Shown here piece by piece: positions 35,769 through 44,079 of a stretch of DNA of 46,224 nucleotides (positions are counted from its first letter, which is position 1; every line of letters starts with the position of its first letter). This DNA comes from Streptomyces hygroscopicus subsp. hygroscopicus (GTDB taxonomy: Bacteria > Actinomycetota > Actinomycetes > Streptomycetales > Streptomycetaceae): NCBI RefSeq assembly GCF_001553455.1, contig NZ_BBOX01000053.1, positions 1 to 46,224 on the forward strand, given 5' to 3'. Position numbers and translations under genes: made by a program. Below the pieces are notes generated by a model that did no database searches, was not told where the DNA came from, and saw only the letters and a program-made list of their open reading frames with translations.

Positions 35769-36638
35769 ATGAGCAGCAGCGACGCGCACCACAGCGAACT
35801 GGGCGCCTTCCTCAAGGCGCGGCGCGGGGAGCTGACCCCGGCCGAGGTCGGGCTGCCCGGTTCGGCCGGCCGGCGCAGGGTCAAGGGTCTGCGCCGGGAG
35901 GAAGTGGCTTTGCTGGCGTCGATCAGCCCCGACTACTACACGCGCCTGGAGCAGGGCCGCCGCCAGGCTTCCGAACCGGTGCTGGACGCCCTTGCGCGCG
36001 TTCTCAGGCTCGACGACGGTGAGCGTGCCTACATGTTCGAACTGTCCGGTAGGGACGCCGCCCGGCCCCGTCGGCGCATACCGCAGAAGGTCCAGCCACA
36101 GCTGCGGCGCCTGCTGGACGACCTGTCCACCACGCCGGGCGTCGTCCTGGGCCGGCGCACCGACATCCTCGCCTGGAACCCTCTGGCCGCCGCCCTGTTC
36201 ACCGACTTCGCGCGGATTCCGGAAGCGCGACGCAACTTCGTACGGCTGGTTTTCCGCGAACCGGCCGTCAGAGCGCTGTACCCGGACTGGGAGTGGGTGG
36301 CACAGACCAGCCTGGCGCAGCTGCGCATGGAGGCCGCCCGGGACCCGGACGACCCACGGCTGGCGGCGCTGGTGGGCGAGCTGTCGCTCCAGGACCCCGA
36401 CTTCCGGCGGTGGTGGGGCGCCCACCGCGTCGCCGTCCAGGGCTCGGGTACGAAGGTCCTGCACCACCCGGTCGTCGGCCGGCTCACCCTCGACTGGTCC
36501 TTCCTCACCTGCGCCGACGACCCCGACCAGCAGCTCATCACCCTGACCGCCGAGCCCGGCACGGCCAGCCACGACCGGCTGCGCATCCTCGCGTCGTGGA
36601 CCGCGCGATCCGCCGACGATCCCGCGGCGGACCGCTGA
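35769..36638 (+). CDS. XRE-family regulator with MmyB-like ligand domain
   Basis: A 289-residue paralogue of the regulator at 32653: helix-turn-helix in KGLRREEVALLASISPDYYTRLEQGRR region (residues about 5-85) and MmyB-type C-terminus (RRTDILAWNPLAAALFTDF, LTCADDPDQQLITLTAEPG). ATG at 35769 was chosen over an in-frame GTG six bases earlier because the protein otherwise gains only two residues. It is divergent from the hydrolase and probably represses both genes through the palindrome at 35693-35722. Confidence 0.93.
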   Translation: MSSSDAHHSELGAFLKARRGELTPAEVGLPGSAGRRRVKGLRREEVALLASISPDYYTRLEQGRRQASEPVLDALARVLRLDDGERAYMFELSGRDAARPRRRIPQKVQPQLRRLLDDLSTTPGVVLGRRTDILAWNPLAAALFTDFARIPEARRNFVRLVFREPAVRALYPDWEWVAQTSLAQLRMEAARDPDDPRLAALVGELSLQDPDFRRWWGAHRVAVQGSGTKVLHHPVVGRLTLDWSFLTCADDPDQQLITLTAEPGTASHDRLRILASWTARSADDPAADR

Positions 36639-36745
36639 CGCACGGTTCCCGGCGGGCGCCGTACGCGTGCGGGTCCCCGGCCTGTTCCGGGCCCGCGCAC
36701 GGCGGGGTGCCCGCATCCGCCGCAGCGTCTCCTCCCGCACGCCGG

Positions 36746-36783
36746 CCTCGCGCCACGCGGTGGCGCGCCTCGCGCCACGCGGT
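36746..36783. repeat. Direct repeat CCTCGCGCCACGCGGTG
   Basis: A 17-base unit occurs twice at about 36746-36783 with five bases between copies, in the spacer between the XRE gene and the TetR remnant. No gene is visible in 36639-36807. Confidence 0.5.
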
Positions 36784-36807
36784 GAGCCGGTCGACGGCCA
36801 CGGCCGT

Positions 36808-37260
36808 TCAGCTGGGGCTCGCCGCGCCGTAGCGCAGCCCGTCGTGGAAGATCTCGGTGATGCGTACCGCATCGTCCTCCCACCCCTTCGCACGCATTCC
36901 GCAGATGCCGCCGAGAGCGCGCAGGAGGACACGTCCGCTGATGCCGCTGCGGATGGCACCGGCGGCGACGCCCGCGGAGAGCAGCTCATCCAGGGCGCGG
37001 GCCATCTCGGCGCGTGCGTCGTCGTAGATCGGAGAGTCCGTCGCCATGATGCTCTCCAGCGCTTCAGCCATGCCTTTGCCCACTGCCGAGTGCTCCACGA
37101 GCAGCAGGAGGAAGCGGCGCAGAGCCTCGTCCGGGGTGTACTGCGCGAGCAGTCGGGCGGGGGCCGCGCAGAGCTCGGCGACCTCCTGGCGGTACACCTC
37201 GGCGACGAGCGCTTCGCGCGTCTCGAAGTGGCGGTAGAGCGTACCGACGCCCGAAAGCGG
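36808..37260 (-). pseudogene. TetR-family regulator lacking most of its DNA-binding N-terminus
   Basis: The minus strand encodes a typical TetR protein from the end of the recognition helix onward: SGVGTLYRHFETREALVAEVYR, then a ligand domain (FLLLLVEHSAVGKGMAEALE, RVLLRALGGICG). Upstream, where helix 1, helix 2 and the turn should be, the frame gives Arg/Gly-rich sequence (from about 37260 to a start at 37440), and the other two minus-strand frames contain no helix-turn-helix either. The gene has therefore lost about 35 N-terminal codons, probably by a deletion or rearrangement that brought the nucleotidyltransferase gene next to it. It is unlikely to bind DNA. Confidence 0.7.
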
Positions 37261-37460
37261 CGGGGCACGCACCCCGCCGGCTCCGGTGTTCCACCGGGCC
37301 CCGCTCACGTCCCCGGAGCGGTAGGGTCTGCCACAGGAAGTGATGGACCCGGTGCACCGATCCGCAGGGCGCCGCCGTACTGCCCGCGCCCTCGTCCGCT
37401 CGAGCGTCCGATCGGTGTACCCACCGCGCCCGTCATCCACGTCACACGATCGTATCCGGT

Positions 37461-38225
37461 ATGACCGACGACATGCTCACCGACGACATCTTCCTCGACC
37501 AGGTCGCTGAACGGCTCGCCGCCCTGCCCGCCGTGCGCGCCGTCACCCTGGGCGGCTCACGCGCGCAAGGCACCCACACCCCGGAGAGCGACTGGGACCT
37601 GGCCCTGTACTACCGGGGCGGTTTCGACCCGGCCGAGCTGCGGGCCGTCGGATGGGAGGGCGAGGTCTCCGACATCGGCGGCTGGGGCGGCGGAGTCTTC
37701 AACGGGGGCGCCTGGCTGACCATCGACGGGCGGCGCGTGGACGTGCACTATCGCGACCTCGACGTGGTGGAACACGAGCTCGCCGAGTCGCGGCAGGGCC
37801 GCTTCCACTGGGAACCGCTGATGTTCCACCTCGCGGGCATCCCCAGCTATCTGGTGGTGGCCGAACTCGCCCTCAACCAGGTGGTACGCGGCACCCTCCC
37901 CCGCCCCGGGTACCCGGAGGCGCTGCGTGAGAGCGCGCCCCCGATGTGGCGCGAGCGCGCGGCGGGAACGCTGCGGTACGCCTCGGCCGCGTACGTGGCA
38001 CGCGGTCAGGCCACCGAGGTCGCGGGCGCGGTGGCCACCGCCGCCCTGCAGACGGCACACGCGGTGCTGGCGGCGCGCGGTGAGTGGGTCACCAACGAAA
38101 AGCGCCTCCTCCAGCGGGCGGGCCTGCGCGACGTCGATGCGATCGTGGCGGGACTGCGGCCGGAGCCCGCCGCCCTGGCCAGGGCGATCGCCGAGGCAGA
38201 AGCGCTGTTCGAAGCCGCGGGCTGA
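37461..38225 (+). CDS. Nucleotidyltransferase-domain protein
   Basis: A 254-residue protein with a pol-beta-type NTP-transferase core: LGGSRAQGTHTPESDWDLAL (Gly32-Ser33, Asp44, Asp46) and a third acidic position in RRVDVHYRD, followed by a helical C-terminal half (YASAAYVARGQATEVAGAVA) like that of aminoglycoside nucleotidyltransferase-like and MNT-type proteins. It could adenylylate a small molecule or protein. No HEPN partner gene is adjacent, so a toxin-antitoxin role is not supported. ATG at 37461. Confidence 0.85.
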   Translation: MTDDMLTDDIFLDQVAERLAALPAVRAVTLGGSRAQGTHTPESDWDLALYYRGGFDPAELRAVGWEGEVSDIGGWGGGVFNGGAWLTIDGRRVDVHYRDLDVVEHELAESRQGRFHWEPLMFHLAGIPSYLVVAELALNQVVRGTLPRPGYPEALRESAPPMWRERAAGTLRYASAAYVARGQATEVAGAVATAALQTAHAVLAARGEWVTNEKRLLQRAGLRDVDAIVAGLRPEPAALARAIAEAEALFEAAG

Positions 38226-38264
38226 CCTACGGCCCGGGGGCGGGACCCTACCCCGCCCCCGAGG

Positions 38265-38450
38265 GCCGTCGGGCGCGGAGCCGTCCTGCGCGGAGCCGTC
38301 CTGCGCCGAGCCATTCGGCGCCGAGCCGTCCTGCGCCGAGCCAGGCCATCCGGCCCGAAGCCGGGTCGTGCGGCGCGGATCCTGGCCATCCGGCCCGAAG
38401 CCGAGCCATCCAGCCCGAAGCCGGGCCATCCAGCGCGAAGCCGGATGGTC
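38265..38450. repeat. Degenerate tandem repeats GCCGAGCC-type
   Basis: Short units around GGAGCCGTCCTGCGC (about 15 bases, 38278-38341) give way to longer ones around CCATCCGGCCCGAAGCCG (about 18-20 bases, 38346-38445). The array begins about 40 bases after the nucleotidyltransferase stop codon. The pattern suggests slippage rather than CRISPR: units touch each other with no unique spacers. Confidence 0.65.
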
Positions 38451-38648
38451 TCGTGGTGCTCCAACCGGCTCTCCGCCGACCCGGACCGGCCAAGGCGGCG
38501 CACCTCTCTCCCGTGCCCCCGCCGACTCCGCCGCCCGTCGGTGCAGGGCGAGTCCGGCAAGGGGACGACGGACGAGACCCTGGCGAGCATCCTGTTGCGT
38601 GTGAAGTTTCCCGGAGTTCCGGGCCGAATGGCCGCAGGGCGCGTGGGC

Positions 38649-38675
38649 CGGGACGGGGGCTGTGCGCCCGTCCCG
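38649..38675 (-). terminator. Hairpin after the EamA transporter gene
   Basis: CGGGACGGG (38649-38657) and CCCGTCCCG (38667-38675) form a perfect 9-bp stem with a 9-base loop directly after the stop codon of the EamA gene (stop at 38676). Confidence 0.7.
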
Positions 38676-39695
38676 TCAGCCGCGCCGGGTGAGGATGCTC
38701 AACGCGTTGGCCGCGACGATGGCGCCGATGCTCATCCCCTCCGGCCACCCCAGGTCCTGTCCCAGCCCGACCCATCCGACCAGCGCGGCGAGGACCGGAT
38801 TGACGCTCATGAAGAGCCCGAACGCCTGGGCGGGCACCCGGCGCAGGGTGAACAGGTCCGCGAGGTAGGGCACGGCCGAGGAGAGCACACCCGCGGTGAC
38901 GGCGTACGCCACGGCGCTCACCGTCGGTGGCTGCCGGATCGCGACGGCGACCCCGACCGGCAGGAACATCAGGGCGGAGAGCACCGCGGCCGCCGCCGAC
39001 CCCTGGGCGCCGGGGACGCGTCGGCCCACGGTGCGGTTGAGCAGGATGTACGCCGCCCAGCACGCCGCGGCCAGCAGCCCCAGCCCCATGCCCAGGTAGT
39101 CGGCCGAGGGTCGCGGACGCATCAGGGCCACCACGGCGCCCGCCGCGACCAGCGCACAGCACGCGTCCACCCGGCGCCGTGAGGCGGCCAGCGCGACGCA
39201 GAGCGGGCCGAGGAACTCCAGCGTCACCGCCAGTCCGAGGCCGATGCGGTCGATGGCGCTGTAGAGGGACAGGTTCATGGTCCCGAACACCGCGGCCAGC
39301 CCCACCACCGGCCGCCACTGCCACCAGGTGAAGGACCGCGGCCGGGGCCTGCCGACGGCCAGCAGGACGATCGCGGCGACGTACTGGCGGATCGCGACGA
39401 CCCCGACCGGACCGAGGACGGGGAAGGCGTGGGACCCGATCGCGGCGCCGGTCTGGTTGGACAGACCACTGCCGATCATCGTGGCCACACCGGCGAACCG
39501 CCGCCCGGTCGGCCCCGGGGCCGGGTCCGGTCCCGGCTCCGCCCCAAGGCCGGATACGGAGGCGGAGGCGGCTTCGGAGGTTGCTTCGGAGGCGGATTCG
39601 GATTCGGCGGCAGAGGCGGACGGGCTCGCCGGGATCCGGTCTGCGGTTCCGGTCGGTCGTGCGGAAGGGATACGTGGCGCGGAGGCGGCTCGCAT
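38676..39695 (-). CDS. EamA/RhtA-type drug/metabolite exporter
   Basis: Up to 339 residues with about ten membrane segments in two EamA halves (AIRQYVAAIVLLAVGRPRPR, GLGLAVTLEFLGPLCVALA, LLAAACWAAYILLNRTVGRR, LFMSVNPVLAALVGWVGLGQ). This RhtA-like branch exports amino acids or small metabolites. The first 65 residues from 39695 are Ser/Ala/Glu/Pro-rich low complexity and not part of the fold, so the true start may be further inside (near 39480). It is divergent from a LysR gene. Confidence 0.88.
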   Translation of the reverse strand: MRAASAPRIPSARPTGTADRIPASPSASAAESESASEATSEAASASVSGLGAEPGPDPAPGPTGRRFAGVATMIGSGLSNQTGAAIGSHAFPVLGPVGVVAIRQYVAAIVLLAVGRPRPRSFTWWQWRPVVGLAAVFGTMNLSLYSAIDRIGLGLAVTLEFLGPLCVALAASRRRVDACCALVAAGAVVALMRPRPSADYLGMGLGLLAAACWAAYILLNRTVGRRVPGAQGSAAAAVLSALMFLPVGVAVAIRQPPTVSAVAYAVTAGVLSSAVPYLADLFTLRRVPAQAFGLFMSVNPVLAALVGWVGLGQDLGWPEGMSIGAIVAANALSILTRRG

Positions 39696-39723
39696 GCGTC
39701 GATCGTGCGACCGGCCCCGGCAT

Positions 39724-39765
39724 ACGCAAAATGCGTTCGGCGTGCCGTCTATACGCTGGGCGTAT
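39724..39765. promoter_or_regulatory. Two dyads in the EamA-LysR divergent promoter
   Basis: ACGCA-AAA-TGCGT (39724-39736) and ATACGC-TGG-GCGTAT (39751-39765) are perfect inverted repeats that share the half-site (AT)ACGC. The second covers the LysR start codon at 39764. Such paired sites are typical of LysR binding at divergent promoters. Confidence 0.6.
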
Positions 39766-40633
39766 GGATGTCAGAGGTACCGATGTGGAGCTTCGGCAGC
39801 TGCGCTGTCTCGTCGCGATCGTCGACGAGGGCACCTTCACCGACGCCGCCATCGCGCTCGGCGTCTCCCAGGCGGCCGTGTCCCGGACCCTGGCCTCGCT
39901 CGAACGCGCCCTGGGGGTAAGGCTGTTGCGGCGGACCTCCCGCCACGTGGCCCCGACGGGCACCGGGCTGCGCGTGGTGGCACACGCCCGGCGGGTGCTG
40001 GCCGAGGTGGACGGTCTGATCCGGGAGGCCACATCGGGCCACGCCCATCTGCGGATCGGCTACGCCTGGTCCGCGCTGGGCCGCCACACCCCGGCCTTCC
40101 AGCGCCGCTGGGCCCAGGCGCACCCCGAGACGGATCTGCACCTCGTCCGGGTCAACTCCGCCACCGCCGGGCTCGCGGAGGGCGCCTGCGACCTGGCCGT
40201 CGTCCGCAGACCGCTCGACGAGCGCCGCTTCGACTCCGCCATCGTCGGGCTGGAGAGGCGGCTGTGCGCCGTGGCCGCCGACGATCCCCTCGCCAGGCGC
40301 CGCTCGATCCGGCTGGCCGAGCTGAGCGGACGCACCCTGCTGGTGGACCGGCGGACCGGCACCACCACCGCGGAGCTGTGGCCGCCCGACTCCCGGCCGG
40401 CCACGGAGGAGACCCACGACGTCGAGGATTGGCTCACCGTCATCTCCGCGGGCCGCTGTGTCGGCATGACGGCGGAGGCCACCGCCAACCAGTACCCGAG
40501 GCCCGGGATCGCCTACCGGCCGGTCCGCGACGCGGAGCCGATCGCGGTACGCCTCGCCTGGTGGCGGGACGATCCGCACCCCGCCACCCAGACCGCGGTC
40601 GAACTGCTCACCACCCTCTACCGCAACGGCTGA
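39764..40633 (+). CDS. LysR-family regulator
   Basis: A 289-residue LysR protein: helix-turn-helix ELRQLRCLVAIVDEGTFTDAAIALGVSQAAVSRTLASLER, then RLLRRTSRHVAPTGTG and a periplasmic-binding-like effector domain (HLRIGYAWSALGRHTPAF, GACDLAVVRRPLDERRF). It is divergent from the EamA exporter, with 68 bases between them, and probably controls it. ATG at 39764. Confidence 0.93.
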   Translation: MDVRGTDVELRQLRCLVAIVDEGTFTDAAIALGVSQAAVSRTLASLERALGVRLLRRTSRHVAPTGTGLRVVAHARRVLAEVDGLIREATSGHAHLRIGYAWSALGRHTPAFQRRWAQAHPETDLHLVRVNSATAGLAEGACDLAVVRRPLDERRFDSAIVGLERRLCAVAADDPLARRRSIRLAELSGRTLLVDRRTGTTTAELWPPDSRPATEETHDVEDWLTVISAGRCVGMTAEATANQYPRPGIAYRPVRDAEPIAVRLAWWRDDPHPATQTAVELLTTLYRNG

Positions 40634-40707
40634 CCCGGCCCCTACCGGGACGGCCGACCCGCCGCCCCGGCGAGGACCGTTCCGATAGGGGCCGGTACGG
40701 ATCGCAT

Positions 40708-40774
40708 GGTCACCCTGGCTTGGTCACCTGACCTGGTCACCCTGGCCTTTTCGCTCTGATCCGGTCACCCTGGC
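40708..40774. repeat. GGTCACCCTGGC direct repeats between convergent LysR and BtuD genes
   Basis: The 12-base unit occurs at 40708-40719, 40735-40746 and 40763-40774, with a partial copy (GGTCACCTGACC) at 40722-40733. The last copy overlaps the stop codon of the ABC ATPase gene. Confidence 0.65.
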
Positions 40775-41703
40775 CGTACGGACGACGAGGGCCCGTGGCC
40801 GCCCAGGAAGCGTATGTGGGGCCGGCCGTGGCCGTCGTCGTGGGTGATGTCCGCGCGCACCCCGTACACCTCGGCGACGAGATCCTCGGTGAGGACGTCC
40901 CGCGGGGTGCCGCAGGCCGCGACGCGGCCCTTCCGCAACACGATGAGCTGGTCGCAGTACATCGCCGCCAGGTTCAGATCGTGCAGGGCGATGACGGTGG
41001 TGACCGGCAGGTCCGCGACGAGCGAGAGGAGATCGAGCTGATGGCGGATGTCGAGATGGTTGGTCGGCTCGTCCAGCAGAAGTTCTCGCGGCTGCTGGGC
41101 CAGGGCGCGGGCGATCTGCGCACGCTGGCGTTCGCCACCGGAGAGCGTGTGCCAGAGCTGGTCGGCGCGGTCCATGAGCCCGGTGCGTTCCAGGGCGTGA
41201 CGCACGGCCTCCTCGTCCGCGGCCGACGCGGCCGACCAGGCGCGGCGGTGCGGGATGCGGCCGAGGCGCACCACCTCGCCCACGGTCAGCTCCGACTGGG
41301 TGGCGGCGTTCTGCTCGACGACGGCGACGCGGCGGGCGATCGCCTTGCGGGGCAGGTCGTTCAGGGGGCGGCCGCCGAGGGTGACGACCCCCGAGGTGGG
41401 GGCGAGGACACCGGCCAGCAGTCGCAACAGGGTGGACTTGCCCGAGCCGTTGGGGCCGAGCAGCCCGACCAGCGATCCCTGCGGCGGGGTGACACTGACC
41501 CCGTCCACGATCAGGTGGCCGCCCGCGGTGCGGGTCACCCGCTCCGCCCGCAGACCCGAGTCCGTGGCGGTGGCCGTCTCCATGCCCCTGCCCGCGTCCG
41601 TATCCACGACCGCGTCCGTGTCCGTCTCCATGGCCGCGCTCGCGTCCGTCTCCATGGATGCGTCCGTGTCCGTCTCCATGGATGCGTCCGTGCCACCGAT
41701 CAT
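40765..41703 (-). CDS. btuD: Cobalamin-type ABC importer ATPase
   Basis: A 312-residue ATPase of the FecE/BtuD type: Walker A GPNGSGKST, LTVGEVVRLGRIPHR, signature LSGGERQRAQIARAL, Walker B ELLLDEPTNHLD and IALHDLNLAAMYCD. The first 50 residues are an acidic Asp/Thr/Met repeat (TDASMETDTDASMETD) absent from the family. The gene starts in the permease stop codon (ATGA). The cobalamin riboswitch at the head of the operon makes vitamin B12 or a corrinoid the likely substrate rather than a siderophore. Confidence 0.92.
   Translation of the reverse strand: MIGGTDASMETDTDASMETDASAAMETDTDAVVDTDAGRGMETATATDSGLRAERVTRTAGGHLIVDGVSVTPPQGSLVGLLGPNGSGKSTLLRLLAGVLAPTSGVVTLGGRPLNDLPRKAIARRVAVVEQNAATQSELTVGEVVRLGRIPHRRAWSAASAADEEAVRHALERTGLMDRADQLWHTLSGGERQRAQIARALAQQPRELLLDEPTNHLDIRHQLDLLSLVADLPVTTVIALHDLNLAAMYCDQLIVLRKGRVAACGTPRDVLTEDLVAEVYGVRADITHDDGHGRPHIRFLGGHGPSSSVRPG
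41580..41695 (-). repeat. In-frame tandem repeats in the 5' end of the importer ATPase gene
   Basis: Copies of a unit like GCGTCCGTGTCCGTCTCCAT (plus strand) recur between 41580 and 41695, encoding Asp-Ala-Ser-Met-Glu-Thr-Asp-type repeats. The copies keep the reading frame. Confidence 0.7.
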
Positions 41704-42779
41704 GACGTGGTCACCTTCCGGGAGCGGTAGAGGACCAGGAGGAACGCCGGTACACCGATCAGCGAGGTGACCACGCCCACCGGCACCTCCTGCGGGTCCA
41801 GTGCGGTGCGGGCCAGTGTGTCGACCCAGACCAGGAACACCGCACCGGTCAGCGCGGTCACCGGCAGCAGCCGGGCGTGGCCGGGGCCGACCAGGCCACG
41901 GGTGGCGTGCGGGAGCACCAGTCCGACGAAGCCGATCGCCCCTGCGGAGCTGACCAGCGCGGCGGTCAGCAGCGCGGTGACGGACAGCAGGATCAGACGG
42001 GTGCGGGCCACATGGACGCCGAGCGTGGCCGCCGCGTCCTGGCCGAACGCGAAGGCGTCCAGGGCGTGGGCGTGGGCCGCGCACACCAGCAGCACCACGG
42101 CGAGCACCGCCAGGCACACCCACACCTCGCTCCAGCCGACGTTGCCGAGCGATCCCAGCAGCCAGAACAGCACTCCACGGGTCTGCTCGGCGTCGGCGGC
42201 CGTCATCACGACGAACGAGGTCAGCGCGGAGAACAACTGCATCGCGGCCACCCCGGACAGCACCACCCGGTCCATGGTGCCGCCCAGCACCTGGCTGCCC
42301 AGCAGCACCAGGGCGAACGAGACCACCGCGCCCACGAACGCACCCGCCGACACGGTGACCGCCCCGCCACCGGCCCCCAGGACCACCACCGCGACCGCGC
42401 CGGTGGACGCCCCGGACGAGACCCCCAGCACGAAGGGGTCGGCGAGCGGGTTGCGCAGCAACGACTGCATCACCGCACCGCACACCGCGAGTCCGGCTCC
42501 GCACACGGCGGCGAGCAGGGTCCGTGGCAGGCGCAGTTGCCAGACGATCCCGTCCCGGATGGGCGTCAGGCCCGAGCTGCCCAGGCCCAGATGAGCCCCC
42601 ACCACGGCCCATACGTCGGCGACACCGATATCGGCCGGGCCGATCGTGATGGCGAGGGCCACGGACACCAGCAGCGCGGCGACTCCGGCGGCGCACAGTG
42701 CCGCGAAGCGCAGCCGACGTCCGCGCCCCGCCTGCCGCGTTTGCGGTGCCCGCCCCTCGGCGGCGGCCTGGTGCGTCAC
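41700..42779 (-). CDS. btuC: FecCD/BtuC-type ABC importer permease
   Basis: A 359-residue permease with about ten membrane segments and family motifs WQLRLPRTLLAAVCGAGLAVCGAVMQSLLRNPLADPFVLGVSSGAS, SSAGAIGFVGLVLPHATRGLVG and IGVPAFLLVLYR. It forms the channel for a metal-chelate or cobalamin importer. Its start overlaps the binding-protein stop, and its stop overlaps the ATPase start, so the three genes are one operon. Confidence 0.93.
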   Translation of the reverse strand: MTHQAAAEGRAPQTRQAGRGRRLRFAALCAAGVAALLVSVALAITIGPADIGVADVWAVVGAHLGLGSSGLTPIRDGIVWQLRLPRTLLAAVCGAGLAVCGAVMQSLLRNPLADPFVLGVSSGASTGAVAVVVLGAGGGAVTVSAGAFVGAVVSFALVLLGSQVLGGTMDRVVLSGVAAMQLFSALTSFVVMTAADAEQTRGVLFWLLGSLGNVGWSEVWVCLAVLAVVLLVCAAHAHALDAFAFGQDAAATLGVHVARTRLILLSVTALLTAALVSSAGAIGFVGLVLPHATRGLVGPGHARLLPVTALTGAVFLVWVDTLARTALDPQEVPVGVVTSLIGVPAFLLVLYRSRKVTTS

Positions 42780-43813
42780 CGGTCGAGGCCGAACGTGCGC
42801 AGGACGGCGGCCACCTTCTCGATGCCCTCGACGGTGCGGATCGACGGATTCATGGCCTGCCCGCTGAGCAGGACGTACCGCTTGTGGCGGACCGCGTTCA
42901 TCGACCGGGTCACCGGGTTGGACTCCAGGAACCGGATCTTCTGCGCGGCGTTCTCGGCCGACTGCTGCTTGCGCGTGAGGTCACCGAGCACCAGCACATC
43001 GGGGTCGCGGTCGGCGACCGTCTCCCAGTTGATCTGGGGCCACTCCTCATGGGTGTCGTCGAAGACGTTCTTGGCGCCGACGGCCTCGGTGATGATGCCC
43101 GGGGCGCCGCAACAGCCCGCCAGGTACGGGGATTCGGAGTTGGCGAACCAGTAGAGCAGGGTGGCACCGGAGGCGTGGACGCCCCGGGTCGCGTCCCTCA
43201 CCCGGGTCTTGAGCGCGTCGATGAGCTTCTCGCCCCGCTCGGCCACACCGAAGACCGTCGCCAGGTCCCGGACCTCGCCGTGGATGTCGTCCATGGTCAG
43301 CCGGTCGGTGCGGGCTCCGTCGCCGTCGCCGCCGTTGTCCTTTGTACAGTCGGCCGGGGAGACGTAGGTGGGCACGCCGAGCTTGTCGAACTGCCCACGG
43401 GTGGCCACCCCGCCCTTGCCCAGGGTGGACTCGAACGACGCGGACACGAAGTCCGGCTCCTGGTCCAGCACCTTCTCGAAGGAGGGGGCGTTGTCGGCCA
43501 GCCTGGGCACGGTGGCGGCCGCCTTCCGCAGGCTCTTCGGCACCGGATCGGTCCAGGTGGCGGTACCGGCCATCCGGTCGGCGAGGCCGAGCGAGAGCAG
43601 GATCTCCGTCGATCCCTGGTTCAGCGACACCGCCCGCTTCGGCGAGGCCGTGACGCGCACCTTCTGGCCGCAGTTGTCCAGCGTGCGCGGATATCCGGCG
43701 GCGCCCTTCGACGGCGACGCGGCCGGTGACGGACCGCCGCCACAGCCGGTGGCCAGCAGCAGGCCGCCGGCCAGGAGGAGTGCGGTGATACGGGCGGGAC
43801 GTGCTGGGGGCAC
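42776..43813 (-). CDS. btuF: Cobalamin/siderophore-type substrate-binding lipoprotein
   Basis: A 345-residue lipoprotein: lipobox LLATGC with Cys24, followed by a BtuF/FepB-like binding domain (VSLNQGSTEILLSLGLADRM, LDQEPDFVSASFES, RDPDVLVLGDLTRK). GTG at 43813 with GAGGAAA five bases upstream. The riboswitch upstream points to cobalamin; the binding domain alone would not separate B12 from siderophores. Confidence 0.9.
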   Translation of the reverse strand: MPPARPARITALLLAGGLLLATGCGGGPSPAASPSKGAAGYPRTLDNCGQKVRVTASPKRAVSLNQGSTEILLSLGLADRMAGTATWTDPVPKSLRKAAATVPRLADNAPSFEKVLDQEPDFVSASFESTLGKGGVATRGQFDKLGVPTYVSPADCTKDNGGDGDGARTDRLTMDDIHGEVRDLATVFGVAERGEKLIDALKTRVRDATRGVHASGATLLYWFANSESPYLAGCCGAPGIITEAVGAKNVFDDTHEEWPQINWETVADRDPDVLVLGDLTRKQQSAENAAQKIRFLESNPVTRSMNAVRHKRYVLLSGQAMNPSIRTVEGIEKVAAVLRTFGLDR

Positions 43814-43950
43814 AGGTTTCCTCTGCGGGGCGGGGCTCGGACGGGGTCCGCGGCGGTGGGTGGCGGGGCGGCGGGCGCTCTCGGCCCGGCACGGTGGCGT
43901 ACGGCCTCGTCGCAGGCTGCGGCGGAGCGGCCGGTACGGCTGAGGCCGGG

Positions 43951-44031
43951 TCAGTGGCCGGAGCGGCCGAACGGACGGCCGGCGTCATGCGCCGAAACGT
44001 GGCTGCCCTCACCGGAGAAGAGCTGGGCCAT
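43951..44031 (-). CDS. 26-residue leader peptide between the riboswitch and btuF
   Basis: ATG at 44031 lies seven bases after a perfect AGGAGG, the best ribosome site in this operon. The peptide begins MAQLFSGEGSHVSAH and ends RSGH, with three histidines and no known domain. It lies between the B12 box and btuF; the stop is 137 bases before the btuF start. It may be a small uptake-related peptide or a leader whose translation is what the riboswitch gates. Confidence 0.5.
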   Translation of the reverse strand: MAQLFSGEGSHVSAHDAGRPFGRSGH

Positions 44032-44079
44032 GGCGGAACCTCCTGGGGAAACACGCGTCCCTGTCGTTGGTGCTCATAC

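Larger units (their letters stand above)
38226..38675. other. 450-base gap without a gene, mostly degenerate repeats
   Basis: The left part (38265-38450) is a degenerate repeat array, and the right end (38649-38675) is the terminator of the EamA gene. The rest (38451-38648) has no frame with a convincing start or protein pattern. Confidence 0.6.

Noticed and set aside
37461..38225. Toxin-antitoxin (MNT/HEPN) module
   Set aside because: Only the nucleotidyltransferase half is present; no HEPN-type partner is adjacent.
38265..38450. CRISPR array
   Set aside because: Units touch each other, vary in sequence and length, and have no unique spacers or cas genes.
40765..43813. Siderophore importer
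   Set aside because: The fold allows it, but the cobalamin riboswitch at the head of the operon makes a corrinoid the better call.
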